DNA of 64,000 nt from an uncultured Paracoccaceae bacterium (GCA_947500055.1 CANMQO010000001.1:248001-312000), one strand, 5' to 3'; shown: positions 1 to 8,844, counted from the first letter of the stretch. Program-made: numbers and translations. The notes: generated by a model not told the origin, from the sequence alone.

Positions 1-437
1 TGCGCGATGCCAAGCTCAACCATGGCGCCACGCCATTTGGGCAGCAGCACGACGGTGGGAATTTCTTTGATCTTCGTAAAATAGTTCTCTTCATAAATAT
101 CGCGCAGCGTGGTTTGATCCAGCCGTTCCACGGTGGTTTCCGGCGGCGTCGCATCGGCATAGAGGTTCAGATCATAAAGAGGGAGGATGCGCAGACCCAT
201 ATCCTCGGCCCGCGGGTGCAGCCGTGGATGCGAACTGCGCGAGGGCAGGCCGGCCTGCTCAAGCCATGGGGCAAGCGCTCTGAGGCCAATGCCGGAACGA
301 TCCAGAAGGCGATCACGCGCACCGGCGCCAAAAACGGTCAGCAACGCGAGCCCCGCAACCAGCAAACCCACCACCACAAAGATCGGCGTGCGACTGCCCG
401 TATCGGGTCTGCTTTGGTCTTGCGTCCCGTCAGCCAT
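1..437 (-). CDS. DUF4350-like membrane protein, C-terminal part beyond window edge
   Basis: The reading frame runs off the left edge, so only the first 145 residues are visible. It starts at ATG 437, overlapping the stop of the upstream gene by 8 nt, which indicates translational coupling. A short polar N-terminus is followed by one hydrophobic segment (about residues 18-35, VVVGLLVAGLALLTVFGAG), then a soluble region. Placement next to a DUF4129 protein and the sequence character match the DUF4350 family, usually found with MoxR ATPase and DUF58 genes. Those partners would lie outside this window. The biochemical function of the family is not established. The product is probably a single-pass inner-membrane protein. 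Confidence 0.7.
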   Translation of the reverse strand, partial: MADGTQDQSRPDTGSRTPIFVVVGLLVAGLALLTVFGAGARDRLLDRSGIGLRALAPWLEQAGLPSRSSHPRLHPRAEDMGLRILPLYDLNLYADATPPETTVERLDQTTLRDIYEENYFTKIKEIPTVVLLPKWRGAMVELGIA

Positions 438-1185
438 GCTGCGGCTTTCCGGCCTTGCCAGCATCCAGAATCTCGCGCCCGGCGGAAAGGGCGTTGCGAA
501 ACACATCTTCGGTGACGGGCCGCGCCCCGTAATGGGCCAGTTCCGTCCGGTGCAGGATCGTTTTCAACCCGGCCATTTGCGGCCATTGCGATGGCAACCT
601 GCGGAACGCAAGCCGTTCGGTATCTGATCGGGCAAACCTTGTATCGGTCGCCTCGGCCGCGGCCAGCAGACAATGACGCAGCAACAAAACAAGGGCCGCG
701 CTGCGGTCTGGCATGGAAGCAATCCGGTCAAGCAGGCCTTGCGTGCTGCCTGACATCTCTTCGGCTCCGATATTCCAGTTTGCGGGCGCATTTGCCTTGG
801 GTTTGCCGTTGGAGGGCTCGCGCGACAACAGCACGCCCGACCCCCCGAACTTGAGCCAGAGCATCAGCGCGCCAATGACGATAAGCACGGCAAGAAACAC
901 GCCGAACCCATCAAGATTGACGGGCGCGCCGTCGCGCCTTGGTCTGGCGGCGGGCGTGTTTTCCGCAGTCGCCTGCCAATCAATTTTGCTGACATAGTCG
1001 ACGTCGCTTTGCACACCGTTTTGTCTGGCGACGTTTTGGTAGGTCTCCAATGATGGTGCGCGTGGTGGGTCGACCCGTTCGATCACCACATAGTCCTTGT
1101 TGATGTCACCCCTGTCCTGCGCAAAAGCGGCGCTGACATATAGTGTCAACGCCGCCAGGCAAGATGTGATGCAGCAACGCAGCAT
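430..1185 (-). CDS. DUF4129 domain membrane protein
   Basis: 251 residues. A signal peptide is visible (residues 1-22, ending AFAQ), followed by a periplasmic stretch, one transmembrane helix at about residues 96-112 and a cytoplasmic C-terminal domain. That domain ends with the DUF4129-like pattern RTELAHYGARPVTED. DUF4129 proteins accompany MoxR/DUF58/DUF4350 genes in clusters thought to act in envelope or complex maturation; no reaction is known. It lies 6 bp after the DUF805 gene and overlaps the DUF4350 gene by 8 nt, so all three are probably one transcript. Family assignment is fairly safe; the role is unknown. Confidence 0.7.
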   Translation of the reverse strand: MLRCCITSCLAALTLYVSAAFAQDRGDINKDYVVIERVDPPRAPSLETYQNVARQNGVQSDVDYVSKIDWQATAENTPAARPRRDGAPVNLDGFGVFLAVLIVIGALMLWLKFGGSGVLLSREPSNGKPKANAPANWNIGAEEMSGSTQGLLDRIASMPDRSAALVLLLRHCLLAAAEATDTRFARSDTERLAFRRLPSQWPQMAGLKTILHRTELAHYGARPVTEDVFRNALSAGREILDAGKAGKPQHG

Positions 1186-1191
1186 CGTCGA

Positions 1192-1641
1192 TCAGGCGAA
1201 AACATCCGCGCTGTTCTGAGCTTTCAGCGGATCAGGGCCAAACCGGTTGTCGCCATCGGTCCCTTTCAGGATAGTGATGACCAGCATCACGATGCCCACA
1301 ACAGTGCCAACATAGGGGATGTTGCTGCCGACCCAGCCAGCCAGTACCCACCAGCCCGACAAGTCGCGGTCGTGGAACCTGCGCACCTGCACAGAGATAT
1401 TTGGGATCAGAATGTAAATGAAACCAACAACACACAATGCACCAACGATGTAGTTGACGGTGGTAAAGCGACCGGTTTCGATCGCCCGGATACCGCCCAA
1501 CCCAAAGAAGGCGGCAGCAAGGACTGCCCAGCAGATTACAACGAATAGATAGAAGTACCAGTATTCGGACCGCGAGGCCCTTCCACTGAAAGTAAAATAT
1601 TTCTCGCGCATGCAGGTGCGGACTGCTTCCTTAAACCCCAT
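1192..1641 (-). CDS. DUF805 family membrane protein
   Basis: 149 residues, the usual size of the family. The opening FTFSGRASRSEYWYFYLF is the DUF805 hallmark, and a second conserved patch VRRFHDRDLSGWWVL lies in the middle. Four hydrophobic helices are visible (about residues 25-48, 60-80, 92-104 and 108-124). The C-terminus GTDGDNRFGPDPL is also typical. It is an inner-membrane protein of unknown function. It is the first gene of the apparent leftward group with the DUF4129 and DUF4350 genes (6-bp gap). The start at ATG 1641 is preceded by an AGGAG-like site. Confidence 0.88.
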   Translation of the reverse strand: MGFKEAVRTCMREKYFTFSGRASRSEYWYFYLFVVICWAVLAAAFFGLGGIRAIETGRFTTVNYIVGALCVVGFIYILIPNISVQVRRFHDRDLSGWWVLAGWVGSNIPYVGTVVGIVMLVITILKGTDGDNRFGPDPLKAQNSADVFA

Positions 1642-1960
1642 GATGCTGTCTCCTGTTTCAATTCAAGGTTGATATCGGTTATCTTTGGATCGATTGTGGT
1701 GCAATCTCTAGATTTAATAAATGGCCGCATTGTGGCAGCAAATCAGTGATTTTCGAAAGTTAACGTGGCATTCACGGATTGCCCGCGCGCGGCATTAATC
1801 CCGCCCACAACCACAAAACTGTCCGACGGTTTGCCGACGCATCGCCGACGCTTTGCCGACAGGTGTTTTTGGCCCAAACCCCTTTGTTAACGGTATTTCC
1901 GGCGATTCTGTTCAGCGCGCCGTTGCATGGCCCGCCCCTGCCCACCGAACGTTGCGTGAT
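1642..1960. other. 319-bp intergenic region
   Basis: This gap lies between two leftward genes. Its centre holds the 11-bp tandem repeat array at 1823-1860, described separately. The part nearest the DUF805 gene is AT-rich and is the likely promoter region for that gene. No small ORF with convincing codon use was found. Confidence 0.6.
1823..1860 (-). repeat. Array of four GTCGG motifs at 11-bp spacing (copy 1)
   Basis: On the plus strand CCGAC occurs at 1823, 1834, 1845 and 1856, exactly 11 bp apart. On the minus strand this reads as GTCGGCAAAGC, GTCGGCGATGC, GTCGGCAAACC, GTCGG. The same array, differing at one position, lies at 32301-32338 on the plus strand. The 11-bp phase is close to one helical turn, so the motifs face one side of the DNA. 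Confidence 0.9.
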
Positions 1961-2770
1961 CTACGATGCGCCTGTCGTTAAAGTCGCATTGATCTTGTCC
2001 ATCAAGGCGACGCCATAGGGCCGGTTGCCATGCATCAAATCGGCATCGGGTTGCGAGATATCGTTTTCCATCGACAGCCTGACCGCATCCTCCATATAGC
2101 CAGCGCGGGTCAGCATGTGGTTCTTGATCGTAAAGGCGGGTTGGCCCAGAAAATCAATGTTCTGCTGTTCAAAACAGGCTTTCACCAATGTTTCATATTT
2201 GTCCGCCATATAGGCAGCATCGCCCCTGCGCACAGCACGTTTTATGGCCAACAGCTTGTGTTCATTGCTCGACATCAACGCCTCTGACGGGCGCGGCGCT
2301 TCGGCAACAAAGATCGGTTTGTCACTGAACTTGCGCAGGGTATCGCATATGCGCCCCGCAACGCTATGTTGGATACGGTGGGTCAAAACCGCGTCCACGG
2401 CAGCCTCTGACATCAGGGCCCAACGCGCCGGTTCTGCAAAATCATGACCCGCCATTGAAGGCAGCCCAATCCAGCGCACCTGACCGTAAACATAGCCGAT
2501 CATGTGCTGGCCAACATCGCCGCCAATCACCGCAAATGCATCAAAGCGCCCCAGATCAAGTGCGCCGGTGCCCGCCATATGCTGCATGTTGTGTTCAAGA
2601 TCTGCAGTGGTCGGGATCATCACGCCTTTTGCGATACGGTGATCCAGCAATCGGTGGCCAGTGGCCCCCACAAAGGTGATGTCCAGTTCAGGCCACGCGT
2701 CCGGCTCCGCGCGGTAGGCATTCCATGGGGCCGCGATATGCGATGTTCCAAACATGCAAAGGCGGATCAT
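1961..2770 (-). CDS. Hypothetical protein paired with a GSCFA protein
   Basis: 269 residues from ATG 2770, which overlaps the stop of the GSCFA gene in an ATGA junction; that is why I prefer it over an upstream in-frame start at 2803. The N-terminus MIRLCMFGTSHIAAPW resembles the first block of SGNH-type hydrolases (a GTS motif after a beta strand), and a GGDVG stretch follows near residue 84. The later blocks are not clear enough to claim esterase activity. No signal peptide or membrane helix is visible. Coupling to the GSCFA gene suggests that both act on the same substrate, possibly a surface polysaccharide. Function unknown. Confidence 0.6.
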   Translation of the reverse strand: MIRLCMFGTSHIAAPWNAYRAEPDAWPELDITFVGATGHRLLDHRIAKGVMIPTTADLEHNMQHMAGTGALDLGRFDAFAVIGGDVGQHMIGYVYGQVRWIGLPSMAGHDFAEPARWALMSEAAVDAVLTHRIQHSVAGRICDTLRKFSDKPIFVAEAPRPSEALMSSNEHKLLAIKRAVRRGDAAYMADKYETLVKACFEQQNIDFLGQPAFTIKNHMLTRAGYMEDAVRLSMENDISQPDADLMHGNRPYGVALMDKINATLTTGAS

Positions 2771-3798
2771 GGGGCGAAAGCCTGCAACAGCACGTCCTCG
2801 CAATGTGGGTCTTCATCCGATGCGTCATCTTCGGACATATCGGTCATGGTGAGGTGATGTGCGCGAAAGAAATGGCGCATGACATGGTCCACCCCAGCGA
2901 GGGCCACATCCCGCCCGTTTTCAGCAAACCATGGCCCACCCGCCACCGGGGCGGTGACGATTTCATAAGCCGGGAAATAGTCGGCGTGGGGATTGTCCTG
3001 CACAAAGCCACCAACCGCGGCGCGCAGCGTGGCCTTTGCCTGGGTCGTGGCGGTCAGGACATGCTCGGGAGTGGCTGTTGCCGTCAGCGGGACGGGAGAC
3101 ACCGTCAGGAGCAGTTTCATCTCAGGTTGAAACTGGCGCAAAAGGCTGCCGATCCAGCCCAGATCCTTGGTGATTTCCGCAAAACTGAACTCATGAAACC
3201 GATGTTGGTCTGGCTCAAACGCACCGGCAATCACACCGGGACAAACAGGCAGGGTGCGGCCAGTGGGCTGATCGATCCAGGCCTCTGTCAGGCCAAGCGT
3301 GAAAATGAAAATATCAGTTTTTTCAAGTAGTTGTGCGACTCGCATCAAGTGATACTTGCGATGGTCGAGAACCTCTTGCACTGATGCCAGACCAGCCGGT
3401 TCCACCCCCGGACGCAGGGCATCAAAATAGCGTCCATCGCGCTCCCAGACCAATTCGGGCTTGGCCTTGGGGGCTTGTGCCTCTTGCAGCATTTCGGCCA
3501 GCTGACGGGGGGTGTAGATGTTGCCATAGCGCGCACTATAGATGCCATAAGCAAAGCGTTGGGCCACGGGGTCGGGCATACGGCGCAGGGGCGGTTCCGT
3601 GTCGACGACAGCGCAATTGGCCCGGCGCAATGCCTTGCCGATATGCTGGGCAAAACAGCTGCCAGCGGTGGCAATGCGGGTTGTTTCATCAATTGTGAAC
3701 TTGGGCGCGTAAAGGTCAGTGATCAATCCGTCCGGATCTGGCAAGGTTCCGTTGCGCCAGAAGGCTTTAGCGGGCATTTTCTGATAGGGGTGAGACAT
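2767..3798 (-). CDS. GSCFA domain protein
   Basis: 343 residues. The family name motif appears as TAGSCFAQHIGKAL at about residues 45-58. Downstream blocks IFTLGLTEAW and LLLTVSPVPL match the GSCFA family, which is related to SGNH/GDSL esterases and proposed to modify polysaccharides. There is no signal peptide, so the protein is probably cytoplasmic. It is the first gene of a two-gene leftward operon with the gene ending at 1961. The substrate cannot be told from sequence. Confidence 0.85.
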   Translation of the reverse strand: MSHPYQKMPAKAFWRNGTLPDPDGLITDLYAPKFTIDETTRIATAGSCFAQHIGKALRRANCAVVDTEPPLRRMPDPVAQRFAYGIYSARYGNIYTPRQLAEMLQEAQAPKAKPELVWERDGRYFDALRPGVEPAGLASVQEVLDHRKYHLMRVAQLLEKTDIFIFTLGLTEAWIDQPTGRTLPVCPGVIAGAFEPDQHRFHEFSFAEITKDLGWIGSLLRQFQPEMKLLLTVSPVPLTATATPEHVLTATTQAKATLRAAVGGFVQDNPHADYFPAYEIVTAPVAGGPWFAENGRDVALAGVDHVMRHFFRAHHLTMTDMSEDDASDEDPHCEDVLLQAFAP

Positions 3799-3909
3799 AG
3801 ATCGGACCGGTCCAGCAAAGATTGACCCGACCCTAAAGCCTAGGTTGGCATCGCATCAAGTCGTGTCGCGGTTCTTGACACTGGCGCGCCCGCGGGCCAA
3901 CGCTGCGGC

Positions 3910-5358
3910 ATGCTTGATTTACGCCCTGTGGGATATGTGATTGGACTGCTTGTGGCGTCGCTTGGCCTGACCATGCTGGCGCCCATGGGGGCCGATCTGC
4001 TGGCGGGTAACGGGCACTGGTTTGTCTTCTTTGAAAGTGCGGTCATCACAATCCTTATCGGCGGGATGATGTCCATCGCCTGTGCAAACGGGGTCACCGC
4101 GGGGCTGAGTCTGCGACAGACCTTCCTTCTGACCTCGCTTGTCTGGCTGACATTGCCGATCTTTGGAGCGATCCCGTTTGTTTTTGGTGCGACCGGGGCG
4201 AATTACATCGACGCGTTCTTCGAGGCGATGTCAGGCCTGACAACAACCGGGGCGACAGTGTTTGGGCAACTCGATACCTTGCCCGACGGGCTGAAACTGT
4301 GGCGCGGTATCCTTCAATGGCTGGGTGGTGTGGGGATCATCGTTGTGGCCATGGTGTTTCTGCCGGAATTGCGGGTTGGGGGGATGCAGATCTTCCGTTC
4401 TGAAGGGTTTGAGACCGGGGGCAAAATCCTGCCCCGCGCGGGCGAGATCGCAACGCAGATCGCAGGAATTTATGTCGCCCTGACAGTGGCTTGTGTCCTG
4501 GCCTATGCCGCGACCGGGATGGGCGGGTTTGACGCGATCGTGCATGCCATGACCACGGTTTCAACCGGTGGAATGGCCAATTACGACGGTTCATTCGGGG
4601 CATTCGGGGCCGGCGTACACTACGTCGCCATCGTGTTCATGATCCTCGCGGCCCTGCCATTCGTGCGCTTCGTGCAGTTGCTGGCGGGCACGGCAGAGCC
4701 GTTGTTGCAAGATCGGCAAATCAGGGCGTTTATGACGATCCTTGGGTTTTGCGTGCTGCTGATCGCCTCGTGGTTATGGGGGCGGTCCGGGTTTGTCAGC
4801 GAAAGCGCCTTGCGTGACGCGTTGTTTAACGTGACCTCAATCATGACGGGCACCGGTTATGCCAGCGCTGACTACATGGGCTGGGGGACATTCCCGGTGA
4901 CAATGTTCTTTTTCATTGGTCTGGTCGGGGGGTGCGCGGGCTCCACATCCTGTTCGGTCAAGGTGTTCCGGTATCAGTTGCTGTTCGCCTCGGTCAAAAG
5001 CCAGATCCGCCAGATCCATTCGCCGCACGGTATTTTCACCCCCCGCTATGAGGGCCGCCCGATCAGCGAGGATGTGTTGAATTCGGTCATGGCGTTTCTG
5101 GTCGCCTTTGTTCTGTCACTTGGTGTCACGTCGGTCCTGTTGGGCATGACGGGCCTTGATTTCATGACCTCTGTATCCGGTGCCGCTGCCGCGTTGGGCA
5201 ATATCGGCCCCGGTCTGGGCCTGCAGATTGGCCCTGCAGGCAACTATGCCAATATCAATGATACCGCCAAGATGATCCTTGCCATTGCGATGCTTGTTGG
5301 CCGGTTGGAAATCATGGTGGTGCTGACCATCCTGTCCGTCAAATTCTGGAGAAACTGA
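3910..5358 (+). CDS. trkH: TrkH family potassium uptake protein
   Basis: 482 residues with about ten membrane helices. The four pore loops of the Trk/Ktr family are visible, each with its filter glycine: GLTTTGATV (about residue 110), TTVSTGGM (215), MTGTGYA (312) and LGNIGPG (429). It forms the K+-conducting subunit of a Trk system in the inner membrane, normally gated by the NAD-binding protein TrkA, which is not encoded in this window. Its TGA overlaps the ATG of the next gene (TGATG), so the two are translationally coupled although a metabolic link is not obvious. Confidence 0.93.
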   Translation: MLDLRPVGYVIGLLVASLGLTMLAPMGADLLAGNGHWFVFFESAVITILIGGMMSIACANGVTAGLSLRQTFLLTSLVWLTLPIFGAIPFVFGATGANYIDAFFEAMSGLTTTGATVFGQLDTLPDGLKLWRGILQWLGGVGIIVVAMVFLPELRVGGMQIFRSEGFETGGKILPRAGEIATQIAGIYVALTVACVLAYAATGMGGFDAIVHAMTTVSTGGMANYDGSFGAFGAGVHYVAIVFMILAALPFVRFVQLLAGTAEPLLQDRQIRAFMTILGFCVLLIASWLWGRSGFVSESALRDALFNVTSIMTGTGYASADYMGWGTFPVTMFFFIGLVGGCAGSTSCSVKVFRYQLLFASVKSQIRQIHSPHGIFTPRYEGRPISEDVLNSVMAFLVAFVLSLGVTSVLLGMTGLDFMTSVSGAAAALGNIGPGLGLQIGPAGNYANINDTAKMILAIAMLVGRLEIMVVLTILSVKFWRN

Positions 5359-6947
5359 TGACCGAACGCCCGCTTGGTGCCCAAATTTCGCATATGCTCA
5401 AAGATCGCGGGGTCGATGTGATCTTTGGCATTCCGGGCGTGCATAATCAGGAAATGTATCGCGGCATCGAAGAGGCCGGATTGCGCCATGTGCTTGCCCG
5501 CCACGAACAAGGCGCGGGGTTCATGGCGGATGGCTATGCAAGGGCGACGGGCAAACCGGGGGTGGCTTATGTGATCACCGGGCCGGGCCTGTGCAACATC
5601 ATGACGCCGATGGGGCAGGCCTATTCCGACAGCGTGCCGATGCTGGTGATTTCCTCTTGTCTGGATGAAACGGCAGCCAAGCGCGGGCAGTTGCACCAGA
5701 TGAAAGATCAGGAAGGGGCGGCGCGCACTGTCTGCGATTGGTCGGAAACCGCAAGGACGGCTGAGGCCGCCTACGGGTTGATTGACCGTGCCTTCACCGA
5801 ATTTCAGATCTCGCGTGAACGCCCGAAACACATCTCTGTCCCGATTGCACAGTTGGAAGCTGTGACGGAGAAACCAGAGACGCGCGGACCGATTGGGTGC
5901 TATGATCTGCGCCCGCCACAAGAGCAGGAAGTCGATCGGTTTATCGAAAGACTGGCAGCGGCAAAGAAGCCGCTATTCGTCTTTGGTGGCGGCGCGACCG
6001 GTGCGACATTCGCGGTCCGGGAAGTTCTGAAGAAAGTGCCTGCCGCTTCTTTCACGACATATGCGGGGCGCGGCATCGTTGTGGACAATCCGTTGCACTT
6101 CGGATCGTCCCTGGCGCGCCCAGACAGCGCTGATGTTTTCAAAGAGGCTGATTATGTGGTCTTTGCAGGCACGGATATGTCGGAGGTGGATCTGTGGCGG
6201 GACGAAGCTGGCCATGAATGTGACACCCATATCATCAATATTGATCCTGAATTACTGGCCGTTCAGGTTGGGCATCATGATTGCACACGGGTCGATTGTG
6301 GCGCTTTTTTTCGCGCTGTGAGTGACAAGCTTGAAGCTTCTGCGAACACGACGGATTGGTCAGTTGATGCCATTGCAAAACGTCGCAGCAACTGGCGCAA
6401 TCAAATTGAAGCGGATCGTCCGGGGATACTGGCTGTCGCGGACGCATTGAAGCAGGCCGTGCCGGACGACACGCGCATATTTTCCGATATGACGCAGTTT
6501 GCCTATGCGGCGAATGAGATCTATCCCCTGCCGCATCCGCGACTATGGCACCATCCGTCCGGCTTTGGCACTCTCGGCTACGCCCTTCCTGCGGCCATCG
6601 GCGGCAAGATCGGGGTGGGTGACGAGCCGGTCATTGCCATTCTGGGCGATTACGGTTTCCAGTACACCGTGCAGGAACTTGCCGTTGCGGTGGAGCTGGA
6701 ACTGACCTTGCCCATCATTATCTGGGACAATGGCAAGCTGGGCGAGATTGAGGATAGTATGGTCCGCGCCCAGATCGCGCCGAATGCCGTGATCCAGCGT
6801 AATCCGGATTTCTGCAAACTGGCCGAGGCTTACGGGGCAGGGGCCGCCCGTCCAACCGATCTGGCATCATTCCAGCAGGCCATCAGGGATGCGCTGGCCA
6901 CCAAAGGGCCAACGATCATTCACGTCAAATCGGATATCGCGACCTAA
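5358..6947 (+). CDS. Thiamine-diphosphate enzyme of the acetolactate synthase/2-oxoacid decarboxylase group
   Basis: 529 residues, three-domain TPP-enzyme architecture. The N-terminal PYR domain carries the catalytic glutamate in ARHEQGAGFMADGYAR (about residue 50). The central domain has GGGATGA. The C-terminal domain has the diphosphate/Mg motif in the form GDYGF...WDN near residue 430, where most relatives have GDG. This GDY variant and the overall sequence recall the AruI type (5-guanidino-2-oxopentanoate decarboxylase, arginine transaminase pathway), but no other gene of that pathway is in the window. Acetolactate synthase proper is less likely because no small subunit is present. The substrate is uncertain. 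Confidence 0.75.
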   Translation: MTERPLGAQISHMLKDRGVDVIFGIPGVHNQEMYRGIEEAGLRHVLARHEQGAGFMADGYARATGKPGVAYVITGPGLCNIMTPMGQAYSDSVPMLVISSCLDETAAKRGQLHQMKDQEGAARTVCDWSETARTAEAAYGLIDRAFTEFQISRERPKHISVPIAQLEAVTEKPETRGPIGCYDLRPPQEQEVDRFIERLAAAKKPLFVFGGGATGATFAVREVLKKVPAASFTTYAGRGIVVDNPLHFGSSLARPDSADVFKEADYVVFAGTDMSEVDLWRDEAGHECDTHIINIDPELLAVQVGHHDCTRVDCGAFFRAVSDKLEASANTTDWSVDAIAKRRSNWRNQIEADRPGILAVADALKQAVPDDTRIFSDMTQFAYAANEIYPLPHPRLWHHPSGFGTLGYALPAAIGGKIGVGDEPVIAILGDYGFQYTVQELAVAVELELTLPIIIWDNGKLGEIEDSMVRAQIAPNAVIQRNPDFCKLAEAYGAGAARPTDLASFQQAIRDALATKGPTIIHVKSDIAT

Positions 6948-6957
6948 CGCCCGCGAC

Positions 6958-8694
6958 TTACCAGCAGCTGATCAGCACGGTGATATCTGCCGCCCGTCGT
7001 GTCAGCTCGACCGGGGAAATGGGCCCGGAGGCCGCGCGCGTCTTGGCGGTCACGCCCTGGGCTGCCAGAAAATCAACGATTTGCTGGGCATCAAGCGAGA
7101 AATTCACTTCGGCTGGCAGGACTTGTGTATCGCCATCTGCCCGGGGCAGCAGCATGCCGATCACTGCGCCGCTGTCGTCAAAGATCGGTCCGCCGGTATC
7201 GCCGGGTTGCGGCAGGATCGCCAGCCGTTTGATCCGGTCGTCCCCGTTGAGGCCGCGAATATCGACCACCTGACCAAAGGTCAGCGTTGGTGCGCTGAGC
7301 ACCCCGTTAAACGGATAGCCCGCCACTGCGATCTGATCCTGCAGGCGGGGCGTGTCGGTCAGGATTTCCGCAACCCGGATCGGCACCAGGCTGTCGCGCG
7401 GGCGCAATAGGGCGATGCCGCGATTTTCGTCGATCAGGATTACCTCTGCATCGTCTTCGCGGTCATAGGTGATGCGCTGGCAGTTTTGCACAGCCTCTTG
7501 CGTGGTCACGACCGCCCCGTCGTCCGATACATAAAAGCCCGAGCGCGACATCTGTGGTTGCCGCACGGCAAGCCCGGCCACCATGTCAACGGCCTGATCT
7601 TCACCGGGAGGCGCGATATCGGGGTCAAGAACGCCGTCAAGCCGTTCGAAGCTTTTGCTCATCTCCTCGATGATCCGTTCCCGGCGCTCATCGTCGCCTT
7701 GCGGCCAGACAAGGGTGAACCCCTTGATGGCACCATCCAGCAGCGAGACGCTGGTGTAGGAATGGATACCGTCGCCGATCCCTTCGATGACAAAGCCGTT
7801 GCGCGTCAGGTTGCGCGGCCCTTCGGGGGGAACAATATCAAGGATCTGAAACACCTCATAAAGCCCGACCAGCCGCCCCTCATCCCCTTGTTGCGAGATA
7901 AAAAGCACCTGCGCCTCGGGGAAGTCGCCGCTGGCGTCAAAGCGCACAAATGGTGGCTTATATTCCGTAAAGCTGACGATTGCCGTTGGCACCCTCATCC
8001 TGATGCCGGAGGCATCATCGCGCACGAGGCGCATGTTCAGCCCCTCAAGAACACTGTTATATTGTTCAAACAATAACGCACGTTGTTTGGTTGTCAGAAT
8101 GCCCGTGGCTTCCTGATTGTTGGCCTCTTGCCAGGCTTGCATCGCCGCCCGTGTCCCGCGCCCGTATGATCCATCAATCGCGGCGTCGTAGAAACCTGCC
8201 CAACGCAGGGCGATTTGCAGGTCTTTCTTTTCATCACGGGTCAAAAGCGATTCTGACGCGCGCGCCTCGTTTGGTGTTTCATCGGGCGCATCAACCGGGT
8301 CGTCTGGAATGGCGGCTTCGGTCGTTGTTGGGGTTGCGGCTGGATCGGATGGGGCATTGGGCACAATCACGGTGCCGCCAATGGGCCAGAACTGCTGTTT
8401 GAAGAATTCACCGTTCTTGACAAAGCTGTCAGACGGGATGACCCCACGGGCAAGCAGACGGTCCAATGCATTTTCGGCGCCGAACTCATCAAAGGGACCG
8501 ATGAAAATCCCGTAGAAACCGTCGCCAATATAAAAGCCTGCCACATTGTCCAGCCGGCCTGCATATTCTCTTGCGCGTTCCTGTGCGCCTGTCAGCGTCT
8601 GGCGTGCTTCTATCTGGACCCAGAACCAGTCCTGCGCCGCTGCGGGCAAGGCCATACCAAAAAACCAAAAGAGTGTCGCAAGTAGTCTGATCAT
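6958..8694 (-). CDS. Secreted SPOR-like/peptidoglycan-binding protein with catalytically dead trypsin fold
   Basis: 578 residues. A signal peptide (ends LPAAAQ, about residue 21) is followed by a SPOR-like domain (WFWVQIEARQTL..., about 23-95), a Pro/Thr/Glu linker, a PG_binding_1 domain (about 150-215, with DGSYGRGTRAAMQAWQ), a middle region and a trypsin-like domain (about 370-545). All three triad positions appear replaced: VVTTQEAV where HtrA-type enzymes have VxTxxHVV, GIALLR where DLALL is expected, and PGDTGGP where GxSGGP is expected. It is therefore probably a periplasmic binding or scaffold protein acting at the cell wall. It converges with the TPP enzyme gene, 10 bp apart. Confidence 0.78.
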   Translation of the reverse strand: MIRLLATLFWFFGMALPAAAQDWFWVQIEARQTLTGAQERAREYAGRLDNVAGFYIGDGFYGIFIGPFDEFGAENALDRLLARGVIPSDSFVKNGEFFKQQFWPIGGTVIVPNAPSDPAATPTTTEAAIPDDPVDAPDETPNEARASESLLTRDEKKDLQIALRWAGFYDAAIDGSYGRGTRAAMQAWQEANNQEATGILTTKQRALLFEQYNSVLEGLNMRLVRDDASGIRMRVPTAIVSFTEYKPPFVRFDASGDFPEAQVLFISQQGDEGRLVGLYEVFQILDIVPPEGPRNLTRNGFVIEGIGDGIHSYTSVSLLDGAIKGFTLVWPQGDDERRERIIEEMSKSFERLDGVLDPDIAPPGEDQAVDMVAGLAVRQPQMSRSGFYVSDDGAVVTTQEAVQNCQRITYDREDDAEVILIDENRGIALLRPRDSLVPIRVAEILTDTPRLQDQIAVAGYPFNGVLSAPTLTFGQVVDIRGLNGDDRIKRLAILPQPGDTGGPIFDDSGAVIGMLLPRADGDTQVLPAEVNFSLDAQQIVDFLAAQGVTAKTRAASGPISPVELTRRAADITVLISCW

Positions 8695-8815
8695 TTTCGC
8701 CCCAAAATGCCGTCCCGCATGGTTTTTACTGACTGGCCTGCCGTTTCATTAGACGCAAGTGCCAGCCTGGCAGTTTTTAAGCAAATTGAACAAATAGTCG
8801 CAACCCGTTGCCCAA

Positions 8816-8844
8816 TTGACCCTTGCTGCCCATCGCCCTATTGA
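8816..8844 (+). promoter_or_regulatory. Candidate sigma-70 promoter for glyQ-glyS
   Basis: TTGACC at 8816-8821 and TATTGA at 8839-8844 are separated by exactly 17 bp. They lie about 27 bp upstream of the glyQ start codon at 8871, leaving a short leader. The match is by eye only. Confidence 0.35.

Noticed and set aside
1823-1860. The 11-bp array as a CRISPR array or plasmid-type replication origin.
   Set aside because: Units are too short and spacers too constant for CRISPR. No replication initiator gene, AT-rich unwinding region or DnaA boxes are next to it.
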